Counted from the stretch's first letter, positions 51,930 to 61,778 are shown. The stretch is 64,000 nucleotides of DNA from Phocaeicola faecalis (GCF_021730445.1 NZ_JADNRM010000001.1:449004-513003); one strand, 5' to 3'. Notes: generated by a model from the sequence alone, not told the origin. Made by a program: numbers and translations.

Positions 51930-53363
51930 TTATTTAATTCCTAATTTTGAGATTGCAGCTATAATAAATTCATTTTTAATACAATATATTTGTATTATCA
52001 AGCTGTAAATACACACAATACCCGCACCTATAAAAAGTGATAACAATAAAGATTTAATATAAAAATTGCAGATTATAACAAATACCACCAATGGTAGCAT
52101 GTAAGCAATGTTTTTTATCAAATTCTTAAATGGAAATGACAAAAACAGATATTTTTTAACAAAAAATTGAGCAGAACAAAGTACAGCAATTTCAGATAAT
52201 AACCATACTATAGAAGAACCAATACTTCCCCAATAAGGCACTAAAAGAATATTTAATAATATTCCAACAGATGCACCTATAATAGAATTTATCAGAATAG
52301 CTTTATCTTTTTTCAAAGGCATCAATATATGGCAAATTAAAATTTGCTCATACCCAATAAACAAAACTAACGGTAAAACGATTCTCATAGGTAAAATAGC
52401 ACCTTCATATCCTTTTCCCGATATTAACATAATAATTTGAGGAGCAAAAATTGAAGTATATATTATTAACGGTATAGAAAAACTAAATAAGATATCACTT
52501 GATTTTCTAGATATCCTTTTAAATTCTTCCATTTTTTTTTCTGCGACAAGGCTACTCATTCTAGGAATCATTACTCCTGTAAAAGCTGTAAATAATGCCA
52601 AGAATATAGTATATAACTTAGTAGCAGTTGTATAATATCCAACTTCGATTTCCCCAGAAACAAATCCTAAATACGCAATATTAAAAGATGTATACATCGA
52701 CGTTAATAATGCATAGATACCTAAAATGCAAAATGGCTTTATATAAAACAAAAAAGAAATACCTTTAATTTTAATATCTACAAAATGCCTACAATACATT
52801 ATATTAATTAAAGCTGTAAAAACTACCATTAAAACACTCAAAAGATAGTAGACTTGATAATCTGAAGAATCACGTATGAAAATAAAAACAAGTAAAACAT
52901 ATAACGCTTTTATCATAACTCCTCTCAGCGTCACATACTTAAAGTTCTCAATTCCCTGAAAGAACCAATCTATCTGTAAAAAATTAAACACTAATTTCAA
53001 CAATCCTATGAACATTAATGATCTATATTCATATAATTGTGGTATAAAGAAAATCGAAAAACACAAAGCTATTAATGATAAAATAGTAAATATGGCATTT
53101 AATGATAACAAGTCAGAAAAGACCCTAGAAACCTTTTGCGGACTTCCATTTACTTTAGCAATTTCTCTTACCCCCAATACACTAATTCCTAACATTGAAA
53201 AAAGTACAAAATAATTAATAATGCTATCAACAAAATTACATATACCAATGTTATTAACTCCTAATACCCGCGATACATAGGGATAAGTAATAAATGGAAA
53301 AATATATCCACTAACCGTTAATGCCGAACTATATAAGAAATTTTTTTTAATTGAAGCCATCAA
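51930..53363 (-). CDS. wzx: Polysaccharide flippase (Wzx-type)
   Basis: A 477-residue inner-membrane protein with 12-14 helices. SIKKNFLYSSALTVSGYIFPFITYPYVSRVLG is the polysaccharide biosynthesis/Wzx start of the MATE/MOP superfamily. It flips lipid-linked repeat units across the inner membrane. AT-rich. The ATG one codon later (53360) is an alternative start. Confidence 0.93.
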   Translation of the reverse strand: MMASIKKNFLYSSALTVSGYIFPFITYPYVSRVLGVNNIGICNFVDSIINYFVLFSMLGISVLGVREIAKVNGSPQKVSRVFSDLLSLNAIFTILSLIALCFSIFFIPQLYEYRSLMFIGLLKLVFNFLQIDWFFQGIENFKYVTLRGVMIKALYVLLVFIFIRDSSDYQVYYLLSVLMVVFTALINIMYCRHFVDIKIKGISFLFYIKPFCILGIYALLTSMYTSFNIAYLGFVSGEIEVGYYTTATKLYTIFLALFTAFTGVMIPRMSSLVAEKKMEEFKRISRKSSDILFSFSIPLIIYTSIFAPQIIMLISGKGYEGAILPMRIVLPLVLFIGYEQILICHILMPLKKDKAILINSIIGASVGILLNILLVPYWGSIGSSIVWLLSEIAVLCSAQFFVKKYLFLSFPFKNLIKNIAYMLPLVVFVIICNFYIKSLLLSLFIGAGIVCIYSLIIQIYCIKNEFIIAAISKLGIK

Positions 53364-53408
53364 TATATCATATCAGGGGTTATTGATTTCTATATTTTGT
53401 TTTAAATA

Positions 53409-54527
53409 TTACTCTGCTCTATGCAATGTCTTACGTTTCTCAATCACTTTATCCATATACATATGCATCCCTGTCCAGGCTGCTACATCCACAATAAACA
53501 ACAATGTATTATCAACATAGCTAACCAAAAGGATATTACTTAAACTGAACAAAAAAGAAATGAACAAAATAGTAATCATTGCGTTTCTGACAGTAAATCC
53601 CATGGCAAGAAACTTATGATGGATATGCGTTTTGTCCGGCAAAAAAGGACTTTTGCCATTACGAACCCGACGGATGACAACGCGAATGACATCCAGACAC
53701 GGGACTAGTAGTACACTGAATGCAACCAATATAGCACCATTGTAATTGAAATTCATCACTACATATTGGTTCATTATATATTTGATGGTTAGAAAACTGA
53801 GAATAAAACCTAAAGTCAAGCTACCGGTGTCTCCCATGAATATCTTTTTCCCACGCTCTGCCTGACCAAATACATTGTAATAAAAGAAAGGAAGTAATAC
53901 ACCAATGGTAGTAAAGGCTAAAAGGCTGTAAAGCCATAAGCCATTATAAATAAACAGATTACCGTATACAAACAGGGCAACAATACTCAGTCCGGAAGCC
54001 AAACCATCTATACCGTCAATCAAATTGACGGCATTTGTGATAAATACAACCAGCAAAATAGAAAATGGCATCCCAATGTATGCAGGAATGGAATAAATGC
54101 CAAACATTCCATAAAAATCATTTACATACAGACCTGCCAACGGGAACATGACTGCCGCAAAAATCTGTACCACAAACTTCTGACGCCAGCGCACTCCGAC
54201 TAAATCATCGGCAATACCGACAATGAAAAGTAGAGTCAGACCGCTACATAGCAATAAAAGTTCCGGGAATTGGGTCGCGCTATCCGTCCAAAAGAACCAT
54301 CCTGCCTTCTCACACAATGCTACCAAAAACGTAATGGCAAAAAGTATGGTGGGGAAAAAACAAACGCCTCCCAAACGTGAAATCGGACGTATATGAACTT
54401 TTCTGCCATCAGGAAGATCAAACAGCCCTTTTCTTCTTGAAATGATGATGATATTGGGAATAATGATACGTGCCAGACTGATAGCCAGCACGAAGCCTAT
54501 TAAGATAATTATCAAATGCTCCATCAT
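53409..54527 (-). CDS. Undecaprenyl-phosphate N-acetylhexosamine-1-phosphate transferase (WecA/MraY family)
   Basis: A 372-residue multi-spanning membrane enzyme that starts repeat-unit synthesis by moving a HexNAc-1-phosphate to undecaprenyl phosphate. Catalytic features: GIADDLVGVRWRQKF (DD pair), NAVNLIDGIDGLASGLS, FMGDTGSLTLGF, and the cytoplasmic KTHIHHKFLAMG histidine loop. In Bacteroides capsule loci such a gene is often the last gene; here it is near the start of the operon. 8 bp downstream of the small ORF at 54536-54670. Confidence 0.94.
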   Translation of the reverse strand: MMEHLIIILIGFVLAISLARIIIPNIIIISRRKGLFDLPDGRKVHIRPISRLGGVCFFPTILFAITFLVALCEKAGWFFWTDSATQFPELLLLCSGLTLLFIVGIADDLVGVRWRQKFVVQIFAAVMFPLAGLYVNDFYGMFGIYSIPAYIGMPFSILLVVFITNAVNLIDGIDGLASGLSIVALFVYGNLFIYNGLWLYSLLAFTTIGVLLPFFYYNVFGQAERGKKIFMGDTGSLTLGFILSFLTIKYIMNQYVVMNFNYNGAILVAFSVLLVPCLDVIRVVIRRVRNGKSPFLPDKTHIHHKFLAMGFTVRNAMITILFISFLFSLSNILLVSYVDNTLLFIVDVAAWTGMHMYMDKVIEKRKTLHRAE

Positions 54528-54535
54528 AATTTAAA

Positions 54536-54670
54536 TTATAAAGCCAAAGAATAAGTTTTCTCACAATGGGGGTAATCATAATTTAAATGACAGATATGAT
54601 AATGTTCACCATTACCCAGAGATAATAGGGCAACAGTAATCGTTTTCTTTTTTTGCAAAATTACATCCAT
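54536..54670 (-). CDS. 44-residue small ORF between upxY and the initiating transferase
   Basis: ATG at 54670 follows an AAAGGA sequence and opens a 44-residue frame, stop at 54536: MDVILQKKKTITVALLSL and a C-terminal half rich in histidine and cysteine (H23, H25, C27, H28, H35, C36 around YHICHLNYDYPHCE). It starts 17 bp past the upxY stop and ends 8 bp before the transferase, a spacing typical of a true operon gene. I do not recognise it. The B. fragilis-type partner of upxY, upxZ (about 160 residues), is absent from this place. Confidence 0.45.
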   Translation of the reverse strand: MDVILQKKKTITVALLSLGNGEHYHICHLNYDYPHCEKTYSLAL

Positions 54671-54687
54671 TCCTTTAGTTTTTGTGT

Positions 54688-55272
54688 CTAGTTATTAAGT
54701 CTTTCTATATATCCTATGGGCATCTCTACACAAGCAAAACCCAATGCTGCAATACGAACGGCAACCTTGGTTTTCCCGTCTACAGTGACCAACTCTCCCT
54801 CCAGTCCTGATAAAGGTCCCTTGATTACCCGTACTTTTTCACCGGGTATCAGGGAAGAATCATTAAGCGAAACAGCACTGTCCGAATAATCGAGCATAAA
54901 CCGAAACCGCTCCATTTGTTCGTCGGGTATGACCAATGGCACACTTTCGCCACGATTCACCATATACCGATTCACCGAATATAATTCAAGCACTTTCTTC
55001 CGTTCCAAAGCATCTACGTGAACAAATACAATCATAGGAAGCAATACTCTGGATATTTTTTTCCGGCGATCACTCCATTGATGAATTTCTTCTTGTATCG
55101 GAAGAAAGTTTTCAATCCCTATAGCGTTTAGGCGAGCACTTGTTTTCTTCTCGTGATAAAGGCGAACGTACACAGCCAACCACTGCTTTGGGTAGGCTTC
55201 GCCGTTACCTGTCACAATAGCAGATAAATCAAGCGCTTCTTTTTCTGAATCCATAAAACTCATAATTAGCAT
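54688..55272 (-). CDS. UpxY-type transcription antiterminator (NusG-like)
   Basis: A 194-residue NusG paralog. An NGN domain (about 30-130: QWLAVYVRLYHEKKTSARLNAIGIENFLP) is followed by a KOW-like barrel (143-190: LIPGEKVRVIKGPLSGLEGELV). UpxY proteins stop premature termination in the long leaders of Bacteroides capsule operons and act on their own locus. Three in-frame ATGs (55272, 55263, 55254) are possible; the first is listed. First gene of the distal capsule operon, just after a 5' leader with a hairpin. Confidence 0.92.
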   Translation of the reverse strand: MLIMSFMDSEKEALDLSAIVTGNGEAYPKQWLAVYVRLYHEKKTSARLNAIGIENFLPIQEEIHQWSDRRKKISRVLLPMIVFVHVDALERKKVLELYSVNRYMVNRGESVPLVIPDEQMERFRFMLDYSDSAVSLNDSSLIPGEKVRVIKGPLSGLEGELVTVDGKTKVAVRIAALGFACVEMPIGYIERLNN

Positions 55273-55282
55273 TTTAGCATAT

Positions 55283-55311
55283 ATCTATTATTCACATATT
55301 TAATAATAGAT
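55283..55311 (-). promoter_or_regulatory. Leader hairpin upstream of upxY
   Basis: Perfect 10-bp inverted repeat ATCTATTATT (55283-55292) and AATAATAGAT (55302-55311), 9-nt loop, between the promoter and the upxY start. It may be the RNA or pause element for antitermination. Confidence 0.55.
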
Positions 55312-55334
55312 ACACCTATCATACTAAGATAATG

Positions 55335-55342
55335 CAAATATA
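55335..55342 (-). promoter_or_regulatory. -7 box of the upxY operon
   Basis: Minus-strand TATATTTG; transcript start about 55328, leader about 56 nt. The rest of the 319-bp gap (55343-55536) is AT-rich and shows no gene or further structure that I could support. Confidence 0.55.
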
Positions 55343-55536
55343 ATGGAATACTGCGTAATAAAACAGCTTTTTTGAATTATTTATCCAATTATTCCGCACA
55401 TCAGCAATTATATTCAAAAAAATATTTTGCAAACGAATTAACATTATCTAGTTAGACAGATACTTATGTTTAACAGAATTAGATGTAAATTGTTTCGGCT
55501 GTATCCTATTATCGCTGTTATCCCTTCGGATTATAT

Positions 55537-55578
55537 CAAAAAAAGAAGACCAACTAACTCATTTTAAGTTAATTGGTC
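55537..55578 (-). terminator. Terminator of the manC-gmd-fcl operon
   Basis: Arms GACCAACTAACT (55548-55559) and AGTTAATTGGTC (55567-55578), one mismatch, followed on the minus strand by TTCTTTTTTT; 14 bp past the fcl stop. Confidence 0.85.
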
Positions 55579-55591
55579 GTTCCATTATATT

Positions 55592-56665
55592 TTAGGATAA
55601 ATACCATTGATACATTTTATGAACCCCTTCATCAATATCAATCCGATGATGCCACCCCAATGCATGCAGTTTGCTCACATCGGTCAGTTTCCTCATAGTA
55701 CCATCCGGTTTGGTTGAATCAAAAATCACCTGACCCTGATACTTCGTTTCCTTCACTATCAAATTGGCTAGGTCGGCAATGGTTATTTCTTTGCCCGTAC
55801 CGATATTAATATGGCAATTCCGAATATCCTTTGTACCTTTCTGATAAGTGTCTTCAAAATTGACATGCTCCATTATGTAAATGCTGGCATCAGCCATCTC
55901 TTCGCTCCACAAAAACTCGCGAAGCGGTTTACCGGTTCCCCACAGCACTACCGATTGTCCGGTGATGCCGTATTTATGTAAAACAGACAGGATTTCGTCT
56001 TCACTACCGGCTCCGCTCACTCCCTCTATCGGACGGAGATTCAGGTCCTTACGTATAGATTCCCAATCAGACTCATTCAAGCATTTCGCCAAATGAATCT
56101 TACGAATCATGGCAGGCATGACATGGCTGTTTTCAAGATGGAAGTTGTCATTCGGCCCATATAAATTAGTAGGCATCACTGCGATATAGTTTGTACCATA
56201 TTGCAGGTTAAAACTTTCACACATCTTCAGCCCGGCTATCTTGGCTATCGCATACGGCTCATTGGTATATTCCAACGGAGAGGTCAGCAGCGCATCTTCT
56301 TTCATGGGCTGTTGCGCATCGCGGGGATAAATGCAGGTACTGCCCAAAAAGAGCAATTTCTTCACTCCATGACGAAAACTCTCCCCAATCACATTTTGCT
56401 GAATTTGCAGATTCTGGTAGATAAAATCAGCCCGATAGAGACTGTTTGCCATAATGCCTCCCACATGAGCTGCCGCCAAAATAACATATTCGGGCTGTTC
56501 TTCATCAAAGAAAGTCCTCACAGCAACTCCATCAAGCAAATCCAATTCTTTATGAGAACGGCCTACTAAGTTAGTATATCCTTTCTTCTGTAAATTGTTC
56601 CATATAGCGGAGCCCACCAATCCATGATGGCCTGCCACATATATCTTGGCCGTTTTTTCCATCAT
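55592..56665 (-). CDS. fcl: GDP-L-fucose synthase
   Basis: A 357-residue cytoplasmic SDR enzyme that epimerises and reduces GDP-4-keto-6-deoxymannose to GDP-L-fucose. GxxGxxG in [15 protein letters not shown], YxxxK in [15 protein letters not shown], and the [22 protein letters not shown] region are typical. About 35 residues longer than the E. coli protein, with an extra segment near 190-230. 4-bp overlap with gmd. Product feeds fucose into the surface polysaccharide. Confidence 0.95.
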   Translation of the reverse strand: MMEKTAKIYVAGHHGLVGSAIWNNLQKKGYTNLVGRSHKELDLLDGVAVRTFFDEEQPEYVILAAAHVGGIMANSLYRADFIYQNLQIQQNVIGESFRHGVKKLLFLGSTCIYPRDAQQPMKEDALLTSPLEYTNEPYAIAKIAGLKMCESFNLQYGTNYIAVMPTNLYGPNDNFHLENSHVMPAMIRKIHLAKCLNESDWESIRKDLNLRPIEGVSGAGSEDEILSVLHKYGITGQSVVLWGTGKPLREFLWSEEMADASIYIMEHVNFEDTYQKGTKDIRNCHINIGTGKEITIADLANLIVKETKYQGQVIFDSTKPDGTMRKLTDVSKLHALGWHHRIDIDEGVHKMYQWYLS

Positions 56666-57744
56666 TCCCCGATTTGCTCCTTCAAATACAATTTCTTCAC
56701 AAATTTCATATCATGCCGCACCATAATCTTCACCAGCTCCGGGAAAGAAGTTTTACGTGGATTCCACCCCAGCACTGTTTTCGCTTTGGTAGGATCGCCC
56801 AACAACTGTTCTACTTCAGCCGGACGGAAATACTTGGGATCAACAGCCACCAGTTCTCTGCCTGTGTTAATATCGATTCCTTTTTCCTCTACTCCTTTTC
56901 CTTCCCAACGCAGTTCGATACCAACTTCCTTGAATGCCAATGTACAGAATTCACGTACCGTATGGTATTCGCCGGTTGCAATCACAAAGTCTTCCGGTGT
57001 CTCGTGCTGAAGTATCAGCCACATACATTCCACATAATCTTTGGCATATCCCCAGTCGCGCAATGAGTCAAGATTTCCCAAATACAATTTATCTTGAAAG
57101 CCTTGGGCAATACGAGAGGCCGCCAACGTTATTTTACGTGTCACGAAATTCTCTCCACGCCGTTCGCTTTCATGGTTAAACAGAATGCCGTTCACAGCAA
57201 ACATTCCGTAACTTTCACGATAGTTCTTTGTAATCCAAAAACCATACTGCTTGGCTACTCCATACGGAGAACGCGGATAAAACGGAGTCGTCTCTTTCTG
57301 AGGAACCTCCTGCACCAGTCCGAATAATTCGGAGGTGGAAGCCTGATATATCTTGGTCTTTTTTTCCAATCCCAAGATGCGAACTGCCTCCAGCATACGC
57401 AATGTGCCTATCGCGTCAGCTTCAGCAGTGTATTCGGGAACGTCGAAACTTACTTTTACATGGCTTTGCGCTGCCAGATTATATATTTCATCCGGCTGGA
57501 CAGCCTGAATGATGCGAATCAAAGAACTGCTGTCCGTCATATCTCCCCAATGTAAATTTATCAGACGGCTTTTCTTCATATCGCGCACCCACTCATCAAG
57601 ATAAAGATGCTCAATACGCCCCGTATTAAACGAGGAAGAACGGCGCAAAATGCCGTGGACTTCATACCCTTTGTCAATTAAAAACTCTGCCAGGAACGAA
57701 CCGTCCTGTCCTGTAATACCTGAAATCAATGCTACCTTTTTCAT
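56662..57744 (-). CDS. gmd: GDP-mannose 4,6-dehydratase
   Basis: A 360-residue cytoplasmic SDR enzyme that converts GDP-mannose to GDP-4-keto-6-deoxymannose. [21 protein letters not shown] (GxxGxxG), [31 protein letters not shown] (YxxxK) and [16 protein letters not shown] are diagnostic. Between manC and fcl; 4-bp overlap with fcl. Confidence 0.97.
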   Translation of the reverse strand: MKKVALISGITGQDGSFLAEFLIDKGYEVHGILRRSSSFNTGRIEHLYLDEWVRDMKKSRLINLHWGDMTDSSSLIRIIQAVQPDEIYNLAAQSHVKVSFDVPEYTAEADAIGTLRMLEAVRILGLEKKTKIYQASTSELFGLVQEVPQKETTPFYPRSPYGVAKQYGFWITKNYRESYGMFAVNGILFNHESERRGENFVTRKITLAASRIAQGFQDKLYLGNLDSLRDWGYAKDYVECMWLILQHETPEDFVIATGEYHTVREFCTLAFKEVGIELRWEGKGVEEKGIDINTGRELVAVDPKYFRPAEVEQLLGDPTKAKTVLGWNPRKTSFPELVKIMVRHDMKFVKKLYLKEQIGE

Positions 57745-57792
57745 TCTTATAAAAATTTATTTAGCTTCTTTTCTCTGAAAAGAATAGTCTGG

Positions 57793-58857
57793 TCATTCGA
57801 CCGAAAATTCCTTGATACGCTGCTCCTCACTCAGTCTGCAAATAAGAAGAGTGTTGTCTTTTTCTGCTACGATATATCCGTCAAGCCCCTGCACCACCAC
57901 TTTTTTCTCTTGCGTGGTGTGAATGACACAATTCCGTGTCTCATACAATTTTATATTCTGCCCTATCTGAGTGTTATTATGGGCATCTTTAGGCAGGTTT
58001 CCGTGCAAGGAACCCCATGTACCCAAGTCACTCCATCCAAAGTTGGAGGGGAAAACAAATATCTCATCCGCCTTTTCCATAATGGCATAATCGACAGAAA
58101 TGTTTTCACATAACGGAAAATTTTGATTTATCATTTCCTGCTCCCGCTCCGTGTAATAGTAAGGCAGCAATCGCTCGAAGATTTTCGAAATGGCCGGTTG
58201 ATACACCCGCAGCGCATTTACAACCGTACTCACATTCCATACAAAAATGCCGGCATTCCAAAAGAAATTATTTTTCTTGATATATCTTTCGGCTGTCTCC
58301 AAATTAGGCTTTTCTTTAAACGAATACACCCGATACACCTCTTTGTTTGAGGTGGAAGGTACAGTCAAATCCGCTTCTATATATCCATATCCTGTTTCGG
58401 GACGGGTAGGTTTCATCCCCAAAGTCAGGATTGCATCCGAATCGGCAGTAAACTTCATGGCGGAGTTTATCACCCGCTGAAATTCTATTACATCCATCAC
58501 AATATGGTCACTAGGTGTTACCACCATATTGGCTTTGGGATTACGCGCCTTGATTTTCCAACTGACATAAGCGATGCAGGGAGCCGTGTTGCGACGGCAA
58601 GGTTCGCGCAAAATATGATCATCAGCTATTTCGGGCAATTGCTCCTTTACCGTTTCTGCATATTTTTCAGAAGTAACCACCCAAACATTTTCAGGCGGAC
58701 AAATACCTTTAAAACGGTCTGCCGTTAATTGAATTAATGTACGTCCACAACCTAATACATCTATAAACTGTTTAGGATAATCGGGGGTGCTCATCGGCCA
58801 AAACCGGCTACCTACGCCACCCGCCATAATAACGAGGTGATTATTCTTAATATTCAT
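57793..58857 (-). CDS. manC: Mannose-1-phosphate guanylyltransferase
   Basis: A 354-residue cytoplasmic enzyme making GDP-mannose. [23 protein letters not shown] (about 9-31), [16 protein letters not shown] and [17 protein letters not shown] strands ([15 protein letters not shown]) show the GMP family. It lacks the isomerase domain of two-domain ManC/AlgA proteins (about 470 residues), so it is the one-domain form. First gene of the GDP-fucose operon, with a -7 box 28 bp upstream; 48-bp gap to gmd. Confidence 0.95.
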   Translation of the reverse strand: MNIKNNHLVIMAGGVGSRFWPMSTPDYPKQFIDVLGCGRTLIQLTADRFKGICPPENVWVVTSEKYAETVKEQLPEIADDHILREPCRRNTAPCIAYVSWKIKARNPKANMVVTPSDHIVMDVIEFQRVINSAMKFTADSDAILTLGMKPTRPETGYGYIEADLTVPSTSNKEVYRVYSFKEKPNLETAERYIKKNNFFWNAGIFVWNVSTVVNALRVYQPAISKIFERLLPYYYTEREQEMINQNFPLCENISVDYAIMEKADEIFVFPSNFGWSDLGTWGSLHGNLPKDAHNNTQIGQNIKLYETRNCVIHTTQEKKVVVQGLDGYIVAEKDNTLLICRLSEEQRIKEFSVE

Positions 58858-58884
58858 ACATTTTCATTTTACATTGTATAAGTG

Positions 58885-58892
58885 CAAAGATA
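58885..58892 (-). promoter_or_regulatory. -7 box of manC-gmd-fcl
   Basis: Minus-strand TATCTTTG, 28 bp from the manC start. Confidence 0.65.
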
Positions 58893-58914
58893 ACTATTAT
58901 TTTCAGAAAAAGGC

Positions 58915-58945
58915 ATTGTATATTAATTTATATACTCTATATTTG
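58915..58945 (+). promoter_or_regulatory. Promoter of rfbA-rfbC
   Basis: TATATTTG at 58938-58945 with TTG at 58916-58918 (19-bp spacer). The transcript would start near 58952, which excludes the longer ORF start at 58947. The two divergent -7 boxes are 45 bp apart. Confidence 0.65.
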
Positions 58946-58994
58946 CATGAAATCAACAAGTTTCCGTCTACGGACAATTATAAAATTTACTATA

Positions 58995-59885
58995 ATGAAA
59001 GGAATTGTATTGGCTGGCGGTTCAGGCACACGTCTTTACCCCATAACGAAAGGAGTTTCCAAACAACTGCTCCCTGTATTTGACAAACCGATGATATATT
59101 ATCCCATATCTGTATTAATGTTGGCAGGAATCAGGGAGATATTAATCATCTCAACCCCATACGACTTGCCCAGTTTCCAACGGCTGTTAGGTGACGGAAG
59201 TGATTTTGGAGTACATTTTGAATATGCGGAACAACCGTCTCCCGATGGCTTGGCGCAGGCTTTTATCATCGGTGAGAAATTCATCGGAGAGGATTCTGTC
59301 TGCCTTGTCTTAGGAGATAATATATTCCATGGGAACGGACTTTCTGCTTTGCTGAGAGAAGCCGTACATGCTGCCGAATGTGATAAAAAAGCAACAGTAT
59401 TCGGATATTGGGTAAGTGACCCTGAAAGATATGGAGTGGCAGAGTTCGACAAAGAGGGAAACTGCCTGTCCATTGAGGAAAAACCGGCTCAACCCAAATC
59501 CAATTATGCCGTAGTGGGGCTGTATTTCTACCCCAATAAAGTAGTGGAAATTGCCAAGAACATCAAGCCATCGGCACGCGGAGAGCTGGAAATCACGACG
59601 GTAAACCAATGTTTTCTGCAGGAGAAGGAATTAAAGGTACAGACATTGGGACGCGGATTTGCATGGTTGGACACAGGTACACACGATTCTTTGGCAGAAG
59701 CAAGTACTTACATAGAAGTCATCGAAAAACGCCAGGGTTTAAAAGTAGCCTGTCTGGAAGGTATAGCATTAAGAAAAGGTTGGATTTCGACAGAAAAGAT
59801 GCGCGAACTGGCTCAACCGATGTTTAAGAACCAATATGGACAATATTTACTTAAAGTAATTAAAGAATTAGGATTAGATAAATAA
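58995..59885 (+). CDS. rfbA: Glucose-1-phosphate thymidylyltransferase
   Basis: Read from ATG 58995, a 296-residue cytoplasmic enzyme making dTDP-glucose. [20 protein letters not shown] is the nucleotidyltransferase signature and normal N-terminus; [26 protein letters not shown] and [12 protein letters not shown] follow. The upstream in-frame ATG at 58947 would add 16 residues absent from the family and lies before the likely transcript start. Stop overlaps the rfbC start by one base. Confidence 0.97.
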   Translation: MKGIVLAGGSGTRLYPITKGVSKQLLPVFDKPMIYYPISVLMLAGIREILIISTPYDLPSFQRLLGDGSDFGVHFEYAEQPSPDGLAQAFIIGEKFIGEDSVCLVLGDNIFHGNGLSALLREAVHAAECDKKATVFGYWVSDPERYGVAEFDKEGNCLSIEEKPAQPKSNYAVVGLYFYPNKVVEIAKNIKPSARGELEITTVNQCFLQEKELKVQTLGRGFAWLDTGTHDSLAEASTYIEVIEKRQGLKVACLEGIALRKGWISTEKMRELAQPMFKNQYGQYLLKVIKELGLDK

Positions 59886-60454
59886 TGGAAGTTATTAAAA
59901 CGGCAATAGACGGGGTTCTTATTTTAGAGCCCCGTATTTTTAAGGATGCAAGAGGTTACTTTTTTGAAAGTTTCTCTTCCCGCGAATTTGAAGAAAAGGT
60001 ATGTAAAACCACTTTCGTGCAAGACAATGAGAGTTTCTCCAGCTATGGTGTCGTGCGAGGGTTACATTTTCAGAAACCTCCTTATACGCAAAGTAAAATA
60101 GTACGCGTCATTAAAGGCGCCGTGCTGGACGTGGCAGTGGATATCCGTAAAGGTTCTCCAACCTTCGGACAGCATGTGGCAGTAGAACTTACCGGAGAAA
60201 ATCATCGACAATTATTTATACCAAGAGGGTTTGCTCATGGCTTTGCCGTGCTCAGTGATGAAGTCTTGTTCCAGTATAAATGTGACAACTTTTATGCTCC
60301 GCAAAGCGAAGGAGGCATTGCATGGAATGACCCTGATTTGAATATCGACTGGCGTATTCCGGAAGATAAAATCATTTTATCGGAAAAAGATAAGGTGCAC
60401 CCTACTCTAAAAGAACACGAAATAGTTTTTAATTACAATCAGAAACTATATTAA
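59885..60454 (+). CDS. rfbC: dTDP-4-dehydrorhamnose 3,5-epimerase
   Basis: A 189-residue cupin-fold cytoplasmic enzyme. GVVRGLHFQKPPYTQSKIVRVIKGAVLDVAVDIRKGSPTFG includes the catalytic histidine (RGLHFQ), and FIPRGFAHGFAVLS is the second family motif. It makes dTDP-4-keto-L-rhamnose. rfbB and rfbD, needed to complete dTDP-rhamnose, are not in the window. 1-bp overlap with rfbA (TAATG). Confidence 0.97.
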   Translation: MEVIKTAIDGVLILEPRIFKDARGYFFESFSSREFEEKVCKTTFVQDNESFSSYGVVRGLHFQKPPYTQSKIVRVIKGAVLDVAVDIRKGSPTFGQHVAVELTGENHRQLFIPRGFAHGFAVLSDEVLFQYKCDNFYAPQSEGGIAWNDPDLNIDWRIPEDKIILSEKDKVHPTLKEHEIVFNYNQKLY

Positions 60455-60462
60455 AACAAATA

Positions 60463-60560
60463 GAGGGTGTGTAGAAACTCTCATAAACTAAAAGTTACCC
60501 TCGCCACAGGTAGTTGTAGCGAGGGTGATTTTGATAAAAGAGGAGCTTTGCCACACCTCC
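60463..60560. repeat. Palindromic intergenic repeat, copy B
   Basis: About 98 bp: inner arms ACCCTCGC and GCGAGGGT around a central AGTTGTA, outer arms GGTGTGTAGAAACTCTC and the near-complementary GAGGAGCTTTGCCACACC. It is the inverted-orientation counterpart of 20370-20460 and lies between convergent rfbC and wzz, where it can serve as a bidirectional terminator. The following 116 bp to 60676 show nothing recognisable. Confidence 0.85.
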
Positions 60561-60676
60561 TTATTCATTACAATACGAGACAAGACAAATGAGTTTTTCC
60601 TCTCAAAGCTTCAATCATAAGATTGTCAACGTACAAGTTCTATTTTGAAACGGTCTTGCCAATATATCAATATCTA

Positions 60677-61777
60677 TTATTCATTGCCGGAAGAAGACAA
60701 TCCTTTCTTCAAGCCAGCCAATAAATCACGGCCAAACAAAATCCAAGCCGAAGTCCCTATTACTGCAAGAAAAACAAAACCGATTAGAATCATTTTCTTG
60801 CTTGTTCCTGATGGATGTAAAGGTACACTTGCCGGCTCAACCACTGCAAAAACAGGTTTTGCTTCCTGAACCTTGGCACGAGCCACCTGTAACTGGGTAG
60901 CCACCTGACTATATACTTGATATGCCAAACTCATTTCATTTTGCAAACGTTCACCTTCTGTCAAAACAGTTTGTAAAATAACATTTTTATTCGCATCCAT
61001 GTAATTTGCATAACTTTGTTGAGCTACATAATATTCATGTTGTCTCTCTTTATACAACTGCTCCAAATAGTTACAATCCTGTTGGGCTTTTGACACCCTA
61101 TATGATGTGATGTATTTTTGCAACTTAGCAACCACAGAGTCGGCTACCATTGCTGTAACTAAAGGGTCTTGTAACACGACTCCTACTGTGGTCATCCCAC
61201 TTTTCTTATCTACATCGGCTGTTATTGCTTTACGCAATCCTGCAACTATAGACATTTGCTCACGAGTTAACTGAAAAGGGTCCAAATTCTTCATCTCTTC
61301 CTTCTCATTAGAAGATGAAGAGAAAAGATTTCGGATTTTTCCGGGAAGTTCCACTATTATTCCCCACCACGGAGCCTTCTTATGTTCAAAATAACCCACT
61401 AAAGTCGTGTCTACATCACCATGCAATGTTTTTACATGTATATCAAATAATTCCAAAATAAACGGAGTAGATTCCACTATATCCGGGAAAAGGGACACTG
61501 TTAATGCATCTGCGTCCATTCCCCCATTCATGCCGCCAAGTCCCAACATTGATGCCATACCAGACAACTCATTTCCACCGCCCTTTCCTGACTCCGGTGC
61601 CAAAGTTACCTCAACTTTATACAAAGGAGGAAGACTAAAAGCTATTATTAAGCCTAATATAGCACCAACTCCGGCTGCTTTCATCAATTGTTTTCGGGCA
61701 AGCCACAACTTCCTGACATACGCCATCAAATCTATTTCCGGCGCTTTGGACACTGTATCTTTCTTTTCTTCACTCAT
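60677..61777 (-). CDS. wzz: Wzz-type chain-length determinant / polysaccharide co-polymerase
   Basis: A 366-residue inner-membrane protein with two helices flanking a large periplasmic part: about 34-53 and 333-352 (MILIGFVFLAVIGTSAWILFG). LMAYVRKLWLARKQL precedes the first helix as in the Wzz family. PSGTSKKMILIG (the P-rich motif before helix 2) is present. Residues 75-95 contain a Gly/Met-rich loop. It sets polysaccharide length and touches the exporter. One base after the exporter gene. Confidence 0.9.
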   Translation of the reverse strand: MSEEKKDTVSKAPEIDLMAYVRKLWLARKQLMKAAGVGAILGLIIAFSLPPLYKVEVTLAPESGKGGGNELSGMASMLGLGGMNGGMDADALTVSLFPDIVESTPFILELFDIHVKTLHGDVDTTLVGYFEHKKAPWWGIIVELPGKIRNLFSSSSNEKEEMKNLDPFQLTREQMSIVAGLRKAITADVDKKSGMTTVGVVLQDPLVTAMVADSVVAKLQKYITSYRVSKAQQDCNYLEQLYKERQHEYYVAQQSYANYMDANKNVILQTVLTEGERLQNEMSLAYQVYSQVATQLQVARAKVQEAKPVFAVVEPASVPLHPSGTSKKMILIGFVFLAVIGTSAWILFGRDLLAGLKKGLSSSGNE

Positions 61778-61778
61778 C

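Noticed and set aside
54656-54663. TAATTTTG on the minus strand as promoter of the WecA-like gene
   Set aside because: It lies inside the small ORF, close after the upxY stop, in an otherwise compact operon; a chance match in AT-rich sequence is more likely.
55273-55591. Invertible (phase-variable) promoter before upxY
   Set aside because: I looked for inverted repeats flanking the promoter, as in B. fragilis capsule loci, and found only the small hairpin 55283-55311; no recombinase gene is near.
58947-58994. Longer rfbA starting at 58947
   Set aside because: The added 16 residues are absent from the family and precede the likely transcript start given by the TATATTTG box.
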